This document shows positions 12,501 through 27,500 of a DNA stretch of 64,000 bases, in pieces (position 1 is the stretch's first letter; each line of letters opens with the position of its first letter). Position numbers and translations under genes: made by a program. Origin of the DNA: Dendrophyllia cribrosa (Eukaryota; Cnidaria; Anthozoa; Scleractinia; Dendrophylliidae); assembly GCA_024195265.1 (NCBI GenBank), contig JAJLRJ010000009.1, forward strand, positions 5,871,182 through 5,935,181, in the 5' to 3' direction. The notes under the pieces were generated by a model, which saw nothing but the letters and a program-made list of their open reading frames with translations, was not told the DNA's origin and did no database searches.

Positions 12501-15500
12501 AAGACTGAATCGGAATAAACTGTTCTAATCAATAAAAATAGTTCCTTAAAACACATGCTTTTGTTTTACCACCTTACACATAGGCTACCTTCCCAGTATT
12601 AGTTCTCACTAGTTGGGAGTACACATTCTAAGTTCTAAGTTGCAAATAAAACACAATAAAATTTTTGTTTTCGTGAAATGTAAATTGGTAGCATGCACTT
12701 TTTTCATGATAATGAATCAAGAACATTTTTACCAAAGGTTGAAACTTTTGAATGAAATGTTTTGATTTTCTACTTTCGTTAGTCTTGGTGTTTTATTTTA
12801 AATTTGGTTATTCAAATTTGACTCTTTTGAGGATGGGCTGTAAAAATATCATAAGCATAATAATAATAATAATTCTAAATACGATAAGATATGTACATTT
12901 GAAAATGGTGTTAAAATTGTCATAAAAAATAATAATAATAATCGTAATTTTAATAATAATAACAATAATAATAATAATAATAATCCTTTATTTCTCCTTA
13001 TAATAATAATAACAATAATAATAATCTTTTATTATTAAATTTTCAATCACAATTGTGTGGTTTTCGGAAAGGTCCTAACTAAGATTAAACATACAAACTT
13101 AGAAAAAAGAAAAAACTAGAGAAAAATTAAAACTATATACAGCAAAATAATGTATACTTAAATGTCAAAAGATATTATGTGTAAAACTAACTTTAAAATT
13201 GATAAAAAATACAATTAAAAACAAGGAACAAAACTTTAAAAAATACAGCTGATAGGATTAATAATTAATCCTATCAGCTTTATTTTTTTAAGTTTTGTTC
13301 CTTGTTCCTTCCTTCGCTTAAAAATTGCATCATAAATAAGCTTAATAAATATATTTCTAAAATTTCTAATTTTTCCTGTGTATAGAATGTCATTTTTATC
13401 CATATTTTGCAAAATGTTTTTGCTAATCAATTTAAAGTGACTTTGAAAATCTTGAAAGCAAACAAATTCAGACAGCGCTATTTAAAAAAAAATATGATAA
13501 AAACCGATTAAGTTTAATCACAATTTGCCTTTTTAAAATCAGAAGCCTGTTAATATTTCCTTTAAGTAAAGTGTCAATGCATTGACTACATGTAGATAGT
13601 ACACCAGACAGAGCAGAATAATATTTATTCAGCTCTGTATAGTGTACCGTCTTCTTCATGCATTGATCTTGATGCATATGGATGGGCTAAATCTTAATTC
13701 ACATCATGCAAAGCTGTTTCTAACATGGTATGAAACTTTTACAAAAAGCTTTTAACAGTGTTTTGCTTCAGAATTGTAAAGTTTAAAATGTGTCGCAATT
13801 TACCTTTTTAAAATTAGAAGACTAATTTTTCCTTCAAGTAAAGTGTCAATGCATGGACTAGATAGTACACCAGACAGAGCAGAATAATATTTATTCTGCT
13901 CTGTGTAGTGTACTGTCTACTTCATACATTGACCTTGATGCATGCATGCATAAATTTTGTGTGCATCTAATTTGAAGCTTTGCATATTCTTGGCTTACGC
14001 ATGATGTCAAAAAAATTCTAAAATCTAAACTTTACATCCTACAAGCTGTTTCTAACATGATATGTGGATACCAGTGTTACAAACTTTCACAAAAAGATTT
14101 CAGGTTTTAACAATGTTTTGCTTCCGATTTGTAAAGGTTTTAAATGTGTCACACAATTTGTCACGCTATTTCCAGCACACTATCCATCAGAAGAGCGTGG
14201 ATTTTTTCAGGAATAACCCAACTACAACCCTCCCGAAATGAATGAACACCCAGAAGTAACAGACTCAGTGATTTACAATGTTGTGTGACAGAACCCTGAG
14301 AATTAAGTGAAAATTTTAAAGTACGGTATTTAAATACCGGTGTTTAAGCCGCACTTTTTTGCCCAAAAGTTAGTCTTGTCTGTCTAAAAGTATGGCCAGA
14401 GCGCCTCCGAGACCAAGATTAAATTGAACATGTAACGTACAAACGTGAGTGTTGTGTTTATAAATTGTAAAATTTAGCCTCAAATTGTACCTGTGTGGTA
14501 AAACAGTGCTTACTATTTTCGTCATACATTTCAAAGCTTGTAGCAATAAAGGAACACCGAAGGCGAACGAAAAAAGCCAAAGAAAAGAGTCTGTAAACAA
14601 GCGGCCATCTTTGTTAACCTTAGTAACCAGGCTAAATAAAAGCATGTGCTCAAGAGATTTGCACAGTTACTAAGCTTGCTTTGGCCTGAACGAACGGCGG
14701 GCAAACAAACGTAGCTGCGCTGAAAACTGCTGAACCTGTGTTTTTTTCTTCAATACACATTGTCTTTCTTTCTTCCCTACAGGATTTCACTTAATTTTGT
14801 TTACCTTCTGTAACTAAGTAATTGCGTAGTAAGGTTAAGGGACCCTTTCTTTATCTTAGGGGATTGATGAAGGCGCCATAGACGATGAAGTGTTCTTCAG
14901 TTTTGCACCCGATAGGCAGAGAAGAAGGAAAGAAAGGCCACCAGTTTTGCCTGAAATCAAAGAGACTGAAGAAAAAGAAGCCCGAGATGAAGTGGAAGGG
15001 CCTCCTGCACCGTGAGTATAGGGAAGATATCAATGACGTCACCAATTGTTATTAATGTGCCAACCAGAGCCTAATTGGCTGCCGAAACAAAGGGTTCTTT
15101 TGTTCCAGTGGCTGGCACATTTGAATAACAAAAAGAATGTTTGTAAACAGATATCATCCCTATACATACCATTATTAACAATGATCATCATTATCAGCCT
15201 CGTCAACATGATCATCAACATAATCATCACCGTCGTCATCATCATCATCACCATCGTGCTTGCACACCCAGACACTTTGCAAAACCCTAAAACTGTAACA
15301 CTAAAACATGTAACAATGAAAGCTGTAACAATGATATGCAATCCATTTATTAGCAGGCAACCGGAAAGAGATCAAATTCGCTAAAGGTCGATGATACAAA
15401 ACCTGAATCATGCAAAGATGTTTCCATACCTTTCTTTTCTTTCTACGTGTTTGTATGATCAATGCAAACTTGATTTATCTTTTTTTTTTCAGACGACCAC

Positions 15501-18500
15501 CCATTCGTAGCACTCGAGGACAAAGAATTGCAGACAGACCTCGCGTTACAAATGCTAACCGTCGAGAGTATGGCAAGGGGATGGTTGGTAGATGGTTAAA
15601 CAGAACTATCAAGCGCAAGCGTTTGACAAGCACTGTCAAAAAGCAGATGGAGTCACTTTCTGATCACAGGTAAAAACTAATGGTCAAGAAAAGACTTTGA
15701 TTGGCTGTTAATGTCATATTCAGATTTAAACTAAGAGATCCCATAACCCAAAGAGCCCTCAAAAGACACATTAAAACCATCAATTTACCAGGAAGGGAAA
15801 ACACTTAGAGAATTTAGGTAAATATCCCAAAAGGCTGAGCTTTTAAAGAGGCCTAAAGGGTCCCCTCAGTCATAGTTTTCAAGGATTGACTTTTCAATTG
15901 ATAGAATTTCACTATTCATGCCATAGAAATTGGATACCAAAAATTAGGCAAGTTATGGGATGAAAACAAAAAATTTAGACATTGATTACCAAATAATATG
16001 TACTTATTGTCTAAGTGGGAGGGTCGGATGGGAAAATATTTGGCTCGAGGTCATGGCATACGAACTGAGCGCAGCAAAGTCCATGCGCCATGACCGAGAG
16101 CTAAATATTTTCCCATCCGCCCCGACCTAACTTAGTCAATAAGTTTTTCATCATATGACCAATTTGGAGACAAAATTACTTGAAATTTTAACGCACGAGG
16201 CCGTCCGCTTTTGTATTAGGGCCGTACGGCTTTTTCTGGCTCCCGCTTGTGCAAATGCATACGTCTCTCATACGGGACGTTCATCAGTGGTTCTGTAAAG
16301 AAAAGGTTCGCAGGGCCGTACGGGTCATATGATAATTAATTTTACTGTGTCTGTGGTGCCTAAATAATGCTATTTTTTTTTTAGGCTCAAGGGGTTGCAG
16401 CCATAAGTGGAATTATTTAATATATTTTGAAATGTTTATCTGGAGCTCAAACATATTGCTGTTCTTTTTCTTGCAGGCCTTATTTCACTTATTGGATCTC
16501 ATTTGTACAAACAGTTGTACTTATTGTCGGCTTGGCTGTTTATCGCTTTGCACCCATTGGTTTTACAGCGAGAACAATAGAAGGAGTGGTAATTATTTAT
16601 GGAAATATAGCTTGCACTTATTGACTGATTCTGGGAGTTGCATGGGAAATCATTAACCAGGGCCTCTGATATTATGCGATGGTGCGATTTCGCATAATCA
16701 GCCTCAAATCGCATCCGATCGCATAATTCACGAAAAATCGCATAATTCGTAAAAAATCACACAAAATCGCATAATGTGAAAAAACCACACGATACACTAT
16801 CGCTTTAGCTAAGAAACTTAAGCTAAAATTTGTTTTTTTCTATTGAATTATCCTGTATCAAATAAACAAACCGCCACTTTCGATCGAAACTGCGTTCGTT
16901 CTTGGCCACAACAAGCTTGGTAACCGCGTACATTTCTTGAGCACATGTTTTATTTAGCCTGGTTACTAAGGTTAACCAAGATGGCCGCTCGTTTACAGAC
17001 TCTTTTCTTGGATTCTGTCGTTCGTTTTGGATGTTCCTTCATAGCTAAAAGCTTCAAAATGTCCCACAAAGATAGCGAGCACCGTTTTAAAACAGGTATT
17101 TTCGTTTTCTTCCTCTGAAACCTAGTAAAACATGCATAAAAAAGTTCCAGAAAAAATCGCATAATTTTCCGCATAATAGTCCTTGCTTATCGCATAATTT
17201 GCCACGAAAAAATCGCATAATTTCCATTTTTTATCGCGTAATATCAGAGGCCCTGAATTTAACCCCCTCAGGTTCATCACATACAGCCAGCACAGTGAAA
17301 TTAATGAATAATCTTTCTTAGAAGGACATGTGTCCTTTTAAAAAGACTACAAGCAGTCCCTCTTTCCCGGCTTAGTCCATCGAGCGAGAAATGAAAAAAC
17401 ATTGGTGAGCGGCTCTCCCCCAGTTTTCATGCGGTCATTTCTGCTTGCCAATATTTTTTTCGTTTCTCACTTAGCGGTCTAAGCTGAGAAAAAGGGACTG
17501 CTTGTAGTTTACCTTTCAAACCTCCATTTTTTTCAGACATTTTTACAAAATTGGTTGGACATCCACCAGTTTGGATTTTCCCCGAGACATAATGTGTTAT
17601 CATACATGATGTGCTGTAAAAGTTTTACTGTTTGCTAGGCATCATATACATACAAATCATGTTTATTTATTCAAGATACCAAATTAGGAAGAAGAATACC
17701 TTGAAAAGGAAAACACATTAAATTATTCCAATAACCTTTCCCTAAAAAATGTGAAACATTTTAAAATTGAATATTTATTATTAACCAATTTATTATATAC
17801 ATGGCTGAAAAGCTATTTATTTCAACATGTTGAAAGCTCTTAAATCTTGACTATAGGGTGATTTCAAATCACACAGCCTTTCATATGTGGGCTGCATAAC
17901 GTGAAAACAACATATTTTCTCAATTTTGAGTTTTCAGCTTTTTTGCCCACTTCAATCTCTAAATAATATGATGGAAACGAAAAAAGTCTGGAAATAAAAA
18001 TTAAAACCATAAAAGTTGCACCTTGAATGCACATGAGAGAGCCTTTTACAGTAAAATGAATTAAGTACAAGCAGCATAACCTTCTTATTTTAATTTTTTT
18101 TGGAATGAAATGTGATAGCTTAGCAATTAGACTTTTAAACAAAATATAAGTCATTTTATGCTTGGACATTAATCCAATTCAAGTTTTTAAAGTCTTATTT
18201 TCGTGAAAGGGGATTTCCTATGCAAGATTAAACTGGTGAAGGCAGGATTAAGCTTTTTTGGGGGAGGGGTGAACAGTTTTTTATCTTTCTTGCTAGTAGT
18301 GCCAGCAAGAAAGATAAAAACAATTGTGTGACAAAGACGGGGAGGAGCTATCTCTTTTATAGTCAGGATCCTTGTTAAACCCTTTCACTCCCAGAGGCAA
18401 CTACTGAAACATGTACATGTACTGTAGTTTCAACTTTTGAGTCTGTCAACGTAATCCTATGGTGTGACCATTCAGATGAAACCTCTTCAGCAGTACTTTT

Positions 18501-21500
18501 GCATGGTAACATTTGTTTTTTATTATTTGCAAAATGAAATTTGGAATTTTTTGATTTTTGGCAGTCTTGGGGGAAGGGTTAATTTAGATTGGCAGCTTAA
18601 TCAAAGAAATAGCAAGGGTACTTACTTTCTCATGGTCAGTCAGAGCTTTACTTCCTTTTTCATGTACCCAGATACATTGATATAAATGTGAACACCAGAT
18701 ACAAAAGTTTTTGTGTTCTCATCTAAGACTTTTCTTGTTTAGTATGACAAAAGTGTGACTGGGACACTTGTGGCAAGCAAGGAGTCTCGAGAAGATCCTG
18801 AGAACTTCTGGATTGGTCCTAATCAGGTAAGATAATCAAAGGCTCTTGTAAGCTATCTCGTGAATACAAAACAACCTCTGAACCATCCCCTCTCCTACAC
18901 TTTTTGCTCCACCGATTTCCCCCCTCCCCCCACCCTCTACATCCATCTCCCTACCCTCCCGTACCTTCAAAGACATCTCCATGGGTGAGGCTGGTGACCA
19001 TTACCTATCACATTTGGAACAGATAAAATATATGTGCAAGCCTTACGCACTGGTCAGCGAAATTTACCAAAGAAAAGTTTACAGCTGATGGATGGAAGGA
19101 AGGAGTGCAAATTTGCATATCTGTCACGGTCTGCTATAACTTGTTCACTTCAACGCTTCATATATTCACGAGTTAAAAATGAGATCTGTATGGAGTGCTA
19201 GTTTTTGTCAGAGCAAATCACTCTGATGAATGGCGAGTCCTTGTTTGGCTTGCCTTATTTTGAAAATTATTTACTGTCCAGTCAGCAATATCCCAGACAA
19301 CAACGAATTTAACATTTTTTTTTTACAAAATCCAACCATAATCCAGGTGTAAATTTCAGCCACACAAAATATTTAGAACTGTGATTCAGCCAGAGAGAAA
19401 ATAAATACACTGTACTTGGCTGCATTATTTTGAAAAAAATAATAATATGCCAAAAAAGCCTTCTAACCATTCATATGGTACTTATGTTTGCAATGTAAAT
19501 ACAGTAAAAAAAGTAATCTTTTTTTTTGAGGATTTTATTAATAAATTTTATACACAGACTAACAAACGAAAATTAAAACTGACTGAAAGAGAAGCAAATA
19601 TACAGACTCCCGATTTGATTTAATTACATGTAATGCCAACAGGGAATACTTCCCGAACCAAATGTTGGTCTATCTGAGAACAGTGTAGCCTGCGTGGCAG
19701 GCGTAAACGGGGAGGCGGGAGGGGGCGCGAAAAAGGAAAGGGGGAGAAGGGAAGGAACGCCTGCTATAAGAACCGGGCTATTCGCATTACGCCCACCGAT
19801 TTCCTTGTAATCGAATTACGTCAACTGTCAATACGTTCACCAATCAGAAACTGGCACGCGCTTTTACACATGGATGACTTTACGCAGGAATTTACTTTGT
19901 TTACTGCCCAGCGCGAATTAGCCAAACAGAAATTGCGGGCGCCAGCGTCCGCAGAAATTATCGCAGGCGTCCTTTCCCTCTCTCCCCAGTTCCCTTCTCC
20001 CCGACGCCTGCTATGCAGGCTAAGAACAGTGAGAGGACATTAGCTCATCTCAAATGGAGAACTAGTTTTCAGTGCAGTGATAATTACATTTGACACAAAT
20101 AAGTAATAGATAAAATATGATGGATATTTAAGTGGCGAGCTGCAGGCGAGCCATGGTAAATATTCCTACAGTTCTGCTGTGATTATTAATCTGACTTCTA
20201 AAAGAACAATAGCAATGAAGCTTATTAGTATTCCTATTAGTATTCTGTATCAGCGATGCAGTATAGCTTTTCTGTGTCAGGATTTATAAACCTTTATTAA
20301 ATTTCTTATGTATTTTCCATATGAGTCATTAATGAATTTTAGAAATTTATTTATACTGTCTAACATTAATAACTTTACCACCATACTTAATACTGGTAAC
20401 AGAAAGCTATAACTAAAAAAAAACCCTATAACAGAATTACAAAAATCTGTCTTTGCATTGCATTGCATTCAAAACTGCATATGTAAGGGAATGATTGAAA
20501 AATACCATTTTTATCTTGCAGGCAGGTTTAATCAAAATGGGGGCTAAGTTTGCTCCATGCATGCGTACTGACAAAAAATTGTTAGAAACACTTGTTGAGG
20601 AGAGGAGAAATGAAAGTGAGACAGGATGCTGTATAAAGTCTGATGGGTCAGGGTGCATTCAGACATCAAAGGAAAAGTGTTCTGTAAGTCTTGTTCATGC
20701 AGTCTAGAGTACATGAACATTGGGAACATTTAACTATTATAGCGCGAAAGCGCGCGTGATATCGCCTAATTCTTAGCCGACGAGGCCGCAGGCTGAGTCG
20801 ACTAAAATTAGGCGATATCACGCAAGCTTGAGCGCAATAATAGTTTTATAATTCAACACATTGATAACAAAGCAGAGTTTGAAGAAAAAATATCGAGGCC
20901 GGTCCGTCATTTTTGCATTCTCATGTCAAAATGCGAAATTTACCTCCATCGTTGGATATACGTCATGTAGACATAGCGTATATCGATAATTTTTTGACCA
21001 TATTTGGGCATTGTATCAATGTGTTGAATTATAAAACTGGTTAGATGCTAGTTATGTTCCACTGCTTGTCTTGGTTCACACTGGCAACTAGGTGACATTG
21101 GCTGACTATTGGTTGTCCGTCAGCTGACTGTAAGCTGATAGTTGAGATAACATGACAGAACTGGAAAAAAGTTTTGTATCAAGATTCATCATTCTGTTTT
21201 TCAGGAAGTTAGTTTAGTCTAGTTTAATGACTTATTCACAGTGAATTTGTCGCTGTAATGGGAATAAGAAACACAACTTTTGTTTCATTTGACATCAATT
21301 CATCATGTAATATATCAGACACAAGGAAGACTGTTTTGTCAGGATATCCAAACATCGAGAAGTAGGTTAACTGACTCCTCCCCAGTCAATTTCCTTTTAG
21401 GAAAATGCAAGGATGATTCTAAACAATAGAGACAACTGGTGTGAATCAGGGTTGAATACACAAGGTGTAGCCCGATTCAAAGCAAAAGTTCACAAAATTT

Positions 21501-24500
21501 TCTGGTAATTATTATCACACACCCAAAGCTTTTTCACGGTAGTTTTCTCTTCAAAAATTATTAATAAGTTTGAGAAGGAAAGATCAGCCTGCAACATGGG
21601 AACTACATGTACATCCCTTTCTCTTTTGATTGAGTTCGTTAACATCGCTTACTATTTTAGTGTGAAAAGTTGTGTTTGTATGAAATGAGGCCAATGGCTT
21701 GACATCACTATGCACCCAATGCTACAATTAGTAGTAAAAGCAAAGAACAGCTGCAGCTCCTTTTCTTGGTTTCCACATAACTTCATAAAAACTAAAAAAT
21801 CTAAGCTTTACATCCTACAAAGCTAACATGGTATGTGGATACAAGTGTTAAAATTTTTCACAAAAAGTTTCAGGTTTTAACAATGTTTTGCTTCCGATTT
21901 GCCGTGAAAATAAACAAAATTGAACCAATTAAAAGTTATTTTTTCATTATAGATGCTTGTAAGCCGATTTAATGTAACTAATAGTGAATCCAATCTTTTG
22001 TGATGAGATTTTTTGCTTAATTATGACTTTGAAGTTTTGGTCGCCATGTTGGTGTACTGAAGTGGTACACCAAGATGGCTTCTCCATTGTTCACTAAAAA
22101 TGTCTAATACTCATTTGCCTATAACTCTTGAACGAAATGCTCTGGCACTTTAAAATTTGTCCCAGATGTGTAGTTTTGAACTCTCTACAATTCCATAAAC
22201 ATTTTGGAATCGAAATCTGCTTTTCTAATGTCTCTGAATTTGTGACTTAAGTGCAAACCAATAATTGGCCGACTGTCTGTCGTCTTTGAATCGGCTCTGG
22301 ACCGACAGTTCACTAACAGTCGGCCGACAATCTACCAACAGTGTACCAACTGTCACTCATGTTGGTAGACTGAGATGGTAGTGGGTACTCAACGGAAAAC
22401 AAGAGAAAAATCGACATGTGAATTTTTGGACAAATGTTTCAGCTTTTAGTTGAATGCATTGGCTTCCTGTATTGCTCTTGACTTAACTAAGCACTGACTG
22501 CTTAACTTATGGTAAGTTTGTATGTAGTCAATCCATATTTTGTTTTAAATTCCAGAAAGCATTTGCCTATTTCATCAAGTATTCCAAAGATGATAACAAA
22601 ACAAGAGTTGTCTGTGGACAAGATCCAAGGTGAATACGAAAAAGTCCATGTGTTGTGATTGTGTACTATTACCATCTCATCAATATTTAAGTCTTCATTT
22701 TCATCACTTTCCTCCTCCATCAAGTGCCTTCAATATGTTAAACCTTTAATCCCCCATATCAAAATACAAATTCTCTTTACTTGTCTCATAGTGGGGAGAA
22801 GTTGTTAAAATATCAAGAGAATTGATCTTGAGTCATCATTTCCTTAATAGGCCATTTCCGAGTTGCCTTTAGCCTCTCTATCAAAGCGAGGCTAGGTGCG
22901 AAACCTTTCATATGAAAGTGAGTTTTCATTCACATGCAAATAAGTTTTATTTGCATGTGAATGAAAACTCATTTTCATATGAAAGGGTTCGCACCTAGCC
23001 TCGCTATGATAAAGAGGCTAAAGGCAACTCGGAAATGGCCTATTCTCATCACCTCTCATTGATATATTTGATTTTGATCACTGTTGGGCTAGGTGGCTAC
23101 CTAGAACAGTAGCCACCACGAAACCTATGAAACCATGAAACCTATGAAACCACGAAACCTATGAAACCATGAAACCTTTGAAACCACGAAACCACGAAAC
23201 CACGAAACCATGAAACCATGAAACCATGAAACCATGAAACATATGAACCCTATTACTATGAAACCATAAACCCTATTACTATATTCAGCATATAAATTAG
23301 CATATACTAATTAGCATATATTCGTGCTCCGTAACACCAAGTTGTAACCGTATCACGCAGCTCTATTGTTTTCAGGGCTAGGTCCACTGTTGTGTTGTTG
23401 TCTTGTCTTGTTGTCTTGTTGTCCACTGTTGTGTTACCACATGTCATCACGACATGATGGTAGCGGTGATTAAAGCGAATCTAGGTGACCAGATCAGGAG
23501 AAGACGCGAAGAAATGCGGTTCATTTTCAATTACAAGACTTTGGCGCCGAGTGGTTTGAACCAAGACTTTGGCTTTTCATAATTAACTCGTATACTAGCC
23601 TTGCGCGCGCTTTTCTTCGGCGCGCGTGAATTTTAATTTTTTTTTGAATTTTCGCACACGTTAGCAACGAACCCATTTTTACTACTGATGAAGGCAGCAT
23701 TGCCGAAACGTCTAGTTTCATTTGAAGGGCCGAGAGCATGTCCAGCCTATATGACTTTTTAGGCCTTTTTTATTTTTTCTTGCTCAGATTTGTCCAATTT
23801 TGGCATGTGAACTAGAAATTAGTTGCAAAACATTGTTCCGAATTTTTTTCCGTTGTTTTTTCCGTCGTTTTCGAGAAATACCGTATTCAAAAAAAAAAAA
23901 AAATCAATCAATCAAAGGCTCCTATTGTAACGCAATATTGCGGTAAGCTTCTGTTTTCGCACTGACACGGTTCGATATTTTTGTAAAATTAAACGTTAGA
24001 AATTTTGACGAACGCAAAAAAAGTAAATCACTTTCATAATGTCCAGTTCGAAGAAAGAAAGAAAAAAAAAAAAAAAAAAAAAAAAAAATGAGGCCGAGCG
24101 TGATTCGAACCCGGAGCCGTCCGAGCGCAAATCCCCGACCAAACCACTAGACCACAGACGAACACATGCTCACTTCAGCCTAAGTTTTATTATTAAAAGG
24201 TTGATACGCATCAAAACGCGTATCTCGATTTCAAAATCCTTTTAGATCGAATTTAATGTTGCATTAAAGACTCCAAATGCGAAACGTCTTCCCGCCGGCC
24301 AGCAACAACTCACTTCGAGCTGCCCAAAGCTGTATTTCAAGTGCCCGACCACGCACAGCGGACCCATCTACCACTGTCGCAAAGCATGTCGGGAAATCCT
24401 ACAACAAAACCGAAATGGAGTTCCCGCCCGAAAGTTATTGCAAAATACTAGAAGTCTCAAAGCACTTCGGATATCGGGCATTTCGACCACGGCGCGGGAT

Positions 24501-27500
24501 GGGAAATGGCCCACAACTCTCAACGCTGCCCCTTTTCTGATCCGAAGTGATTCCAGACTTTCCCGCCGGCTCGTCTTCCCGACCAAGGTCCGTTTTTCAC
24601 CTCGAGCGCTAAATGGCGCTTCAGACACAAGGAAGGACAAGAAACACGACTCGTTTCTTTGAGAAGTGCTAGAGACTCAAGGATTTCCGGACTTAATGAT
24701 GTCTTTCAATCACCGGACGGGCCTCATACACGTTGGCTTACACACACGCTACAGAGGCGATGTGTTGCCGCAGTGAGCTCACGATAGATAAGCGAGCCAG
24801 GCGTGCGTAAATAACGGTATTTTCGTTTAGTTGTTGGCACTGGTCAGAAGTATTGCAGTCGCGTATTCTCACGGCCAAACTGCTTTCAAATGGCTTCGAA
24901 ATTACGCTCTGAATGTACCGTCAAAGCACTGGAGGGCCAGAACTCTGCTTTTTTCAGGTAAATTGGTCAAATTCCTTAGGGTTAGTGCAAATTCGAGAAG
25001 GGCTTGTGATATTATTCGTTGTACGATAAAATGAGGCTATTCTGAGCTATTCTGAGCGAGAAAAAATAGAAAAAGGCCTAAAAAGTCATATAGGCTGGAC
25101 ATGCTCTCGGCCCTTCATTTTTAACACTTTTTACAGCGTTAAACTTAACACTTTTTCACGTAACTACAATTAACGCTGCGCAGGATACATATTTATTTAT
25201 CTTTACTATTGTTTTCTCAGCCAGTCAGAGAAGACCTGGTAAGAGCTGCGTACCCCCCCCCACCCCCTAGAGTTTTACCAAAAGCACCTACATTAAGTAA
25301 TGATCCGCCTAGGAAGGATAGCGCTGAACGGCAATGCACAATGGGATGTCAACTTTTTTCATTGTTACAACTAGCGATCTCATTGGCCTAGACTCAAAAA
25401 CTGCTAAAAAGTTAAGGTTCAAGGTGCATTTTGTCTAATTTTTTCATGGTTTCAAGTAATTTGAGACTCAATAGCAAAGCGCACAAATGACGTCAGTACT
25501 CATGTTTGACTGAGTTTATAATTTATTCTTGTTTATTCTTGCATTTCTGACAATAGAAATTCGTTATTAGGAATCCCTTGAGAGTCACTTTTGGTTTGTT
25601 TGTCTGAGTTTTAGTTCTATAAATAGTAATTGTGCGCTTCGCTATTGCACAACATGCAAGATTTAAAAGATATTGTATTGGGGGGGGGGGGTCTGTATTT
25701 GGGGAACTTCATCAAAGATGCAAAATTATTAGCTATTGTCTTCTGCTTTTCTGATTGGATTTTCTTTATTTTTATACTGAAATATAATATTGTGAACCAT
25801 CAGCTCCTCCTTCTTGAAACCAAAGATATTCTATTTGGGAAAAAGCCAATGCCGCAGAACAATGAAGTTTACTATAGTTCTTATGTGTTACAAAATAAAT
25901 CCTAATTTTCTTGTTTTGCGATTTTGGTTCATGGTATTTACCAGTAAGTAATTTGCCGAATGCCGAACGCAGAACGCCGAACGCCAAACGCCGAACGCCG
26001 AATGTCTGTCAGCGGTTTATCTTGTGAAACATGTGCTTTACCATGGCGGAGCGAATTGTTATTTCGAGCAGGTATATAAAGTCTTGTACTACCAATAAAA
26101 CAACATTTAACCTGTAATTCTAGTAACCTCGCATATATGATCAAACTGGTAAAAAATGTAAAAAAAACAGTACTTAGGGGAAACCAAACGCACGATTCGT
26201 GAACGCTTCACGAACACAAAACACAGACAAGGGGCAAACAACCCACATCACGCCAACCCCACAGCAGCGGTCCCTACACATTTAAACTTACCAGGTCACT
26301 CTTCCGCGGACATGAGACTCATCCCGCCTGAACTGCAGCCTACCATCAATGCTTCCCGTCGAAAAGCACGCGAGGCCTTAATAATTCATAGAGGGAACAC
26401 TTTATCACCAGAAGGCATTACCCGAAGGAACGAACGCTGAACTCGTACACTATATATTATTTTTATCTTATGTTTACAAGTGCGCTGTGCCGCTGTCCAC
26501 ATGTCACGTTTTAACCAATCATTTATAACCATGTATTTTTCAAATTTTAGGAGCCGTTACAATGTTTTCTCATCGCCGAGAATAGACCAATTCCGATATA
26601 TTAAAATTCATACTTGGCAACGAGGCTTAGGGGAATAAAACAAAAGAAATAATATATTCATACCTGAACCTCGATGTGATTTCTTTTGTTTTATTCCCCT
26701 AAGCCTCGGAGCCAAGTATGAATTTTAATATATCGGAATTGGTCTATTCAGCGACATATCCGGGACCTTCTTACGGTCCAGAGCGCTAAATTTGAAAAGC
26801 TTCCGTCTGACAAAAAAGCCAAATTACAAAGAAAATGGGGGAAAATGGCGAAACAAGGTGTATGTTTTACTCCATAACAAAAAACTAAGTACTTTGGCGG
26901 TTAGGTTCACCCTGGCTATTTCAGAAGAGGTGTTAAGGAATCATTTAAGACCCTTTTTATTTCCCTGAGATTTGGACAACTTCTATCGATTCGCGTTCTA
27001 AAATTCGCTTTTTTCGCTGATTTCAGTATGGAAAATACACCTCATTGATATTCAGGATGGTCTTTCTCTTCAAGAAAGGACCTGCTAACTAAGGTTCACC
27101 CTGGAAATGTTAGCCTCGTGTCTAAACAAAAGATTGGCGAAGTTTGGATTTAATACGATGCGTGGAAATAGTATCAAAGCGCTATTTTATAGAAGGTGTT
27201 CCGTAAACTAAAAATAGCGCTCCAAAATGTCTTCCTACGAACTCCCACGAGACCGGCAAACGGATTCAAATTTGAATAATTATCTCAACACAAACAATGT
27301 TCCCGCAGTCGTAAGAGGCGGGCGTTTGCTTTTCGCTACTGCAAGTTAGGATTTCAAAGAGAAGCCATCATTTATTTCACATTTCTCATTGTCCGGCAAA
27401 TAGAAAGACCTATATTATTTTTTAAAATCTCAGTTAATATACTCTAGGTCTGAACTACGTTAACCGATCGAGTAAAAGAGCACGTCTAGATCTGGACTGC

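Noticed and set aside
24087..24172. functional tRNA gene
   Set aside because: A and B boxes are present but the acceptor stem cannot pair and the T stem is mismatched; treated as tRNA-like repeat.
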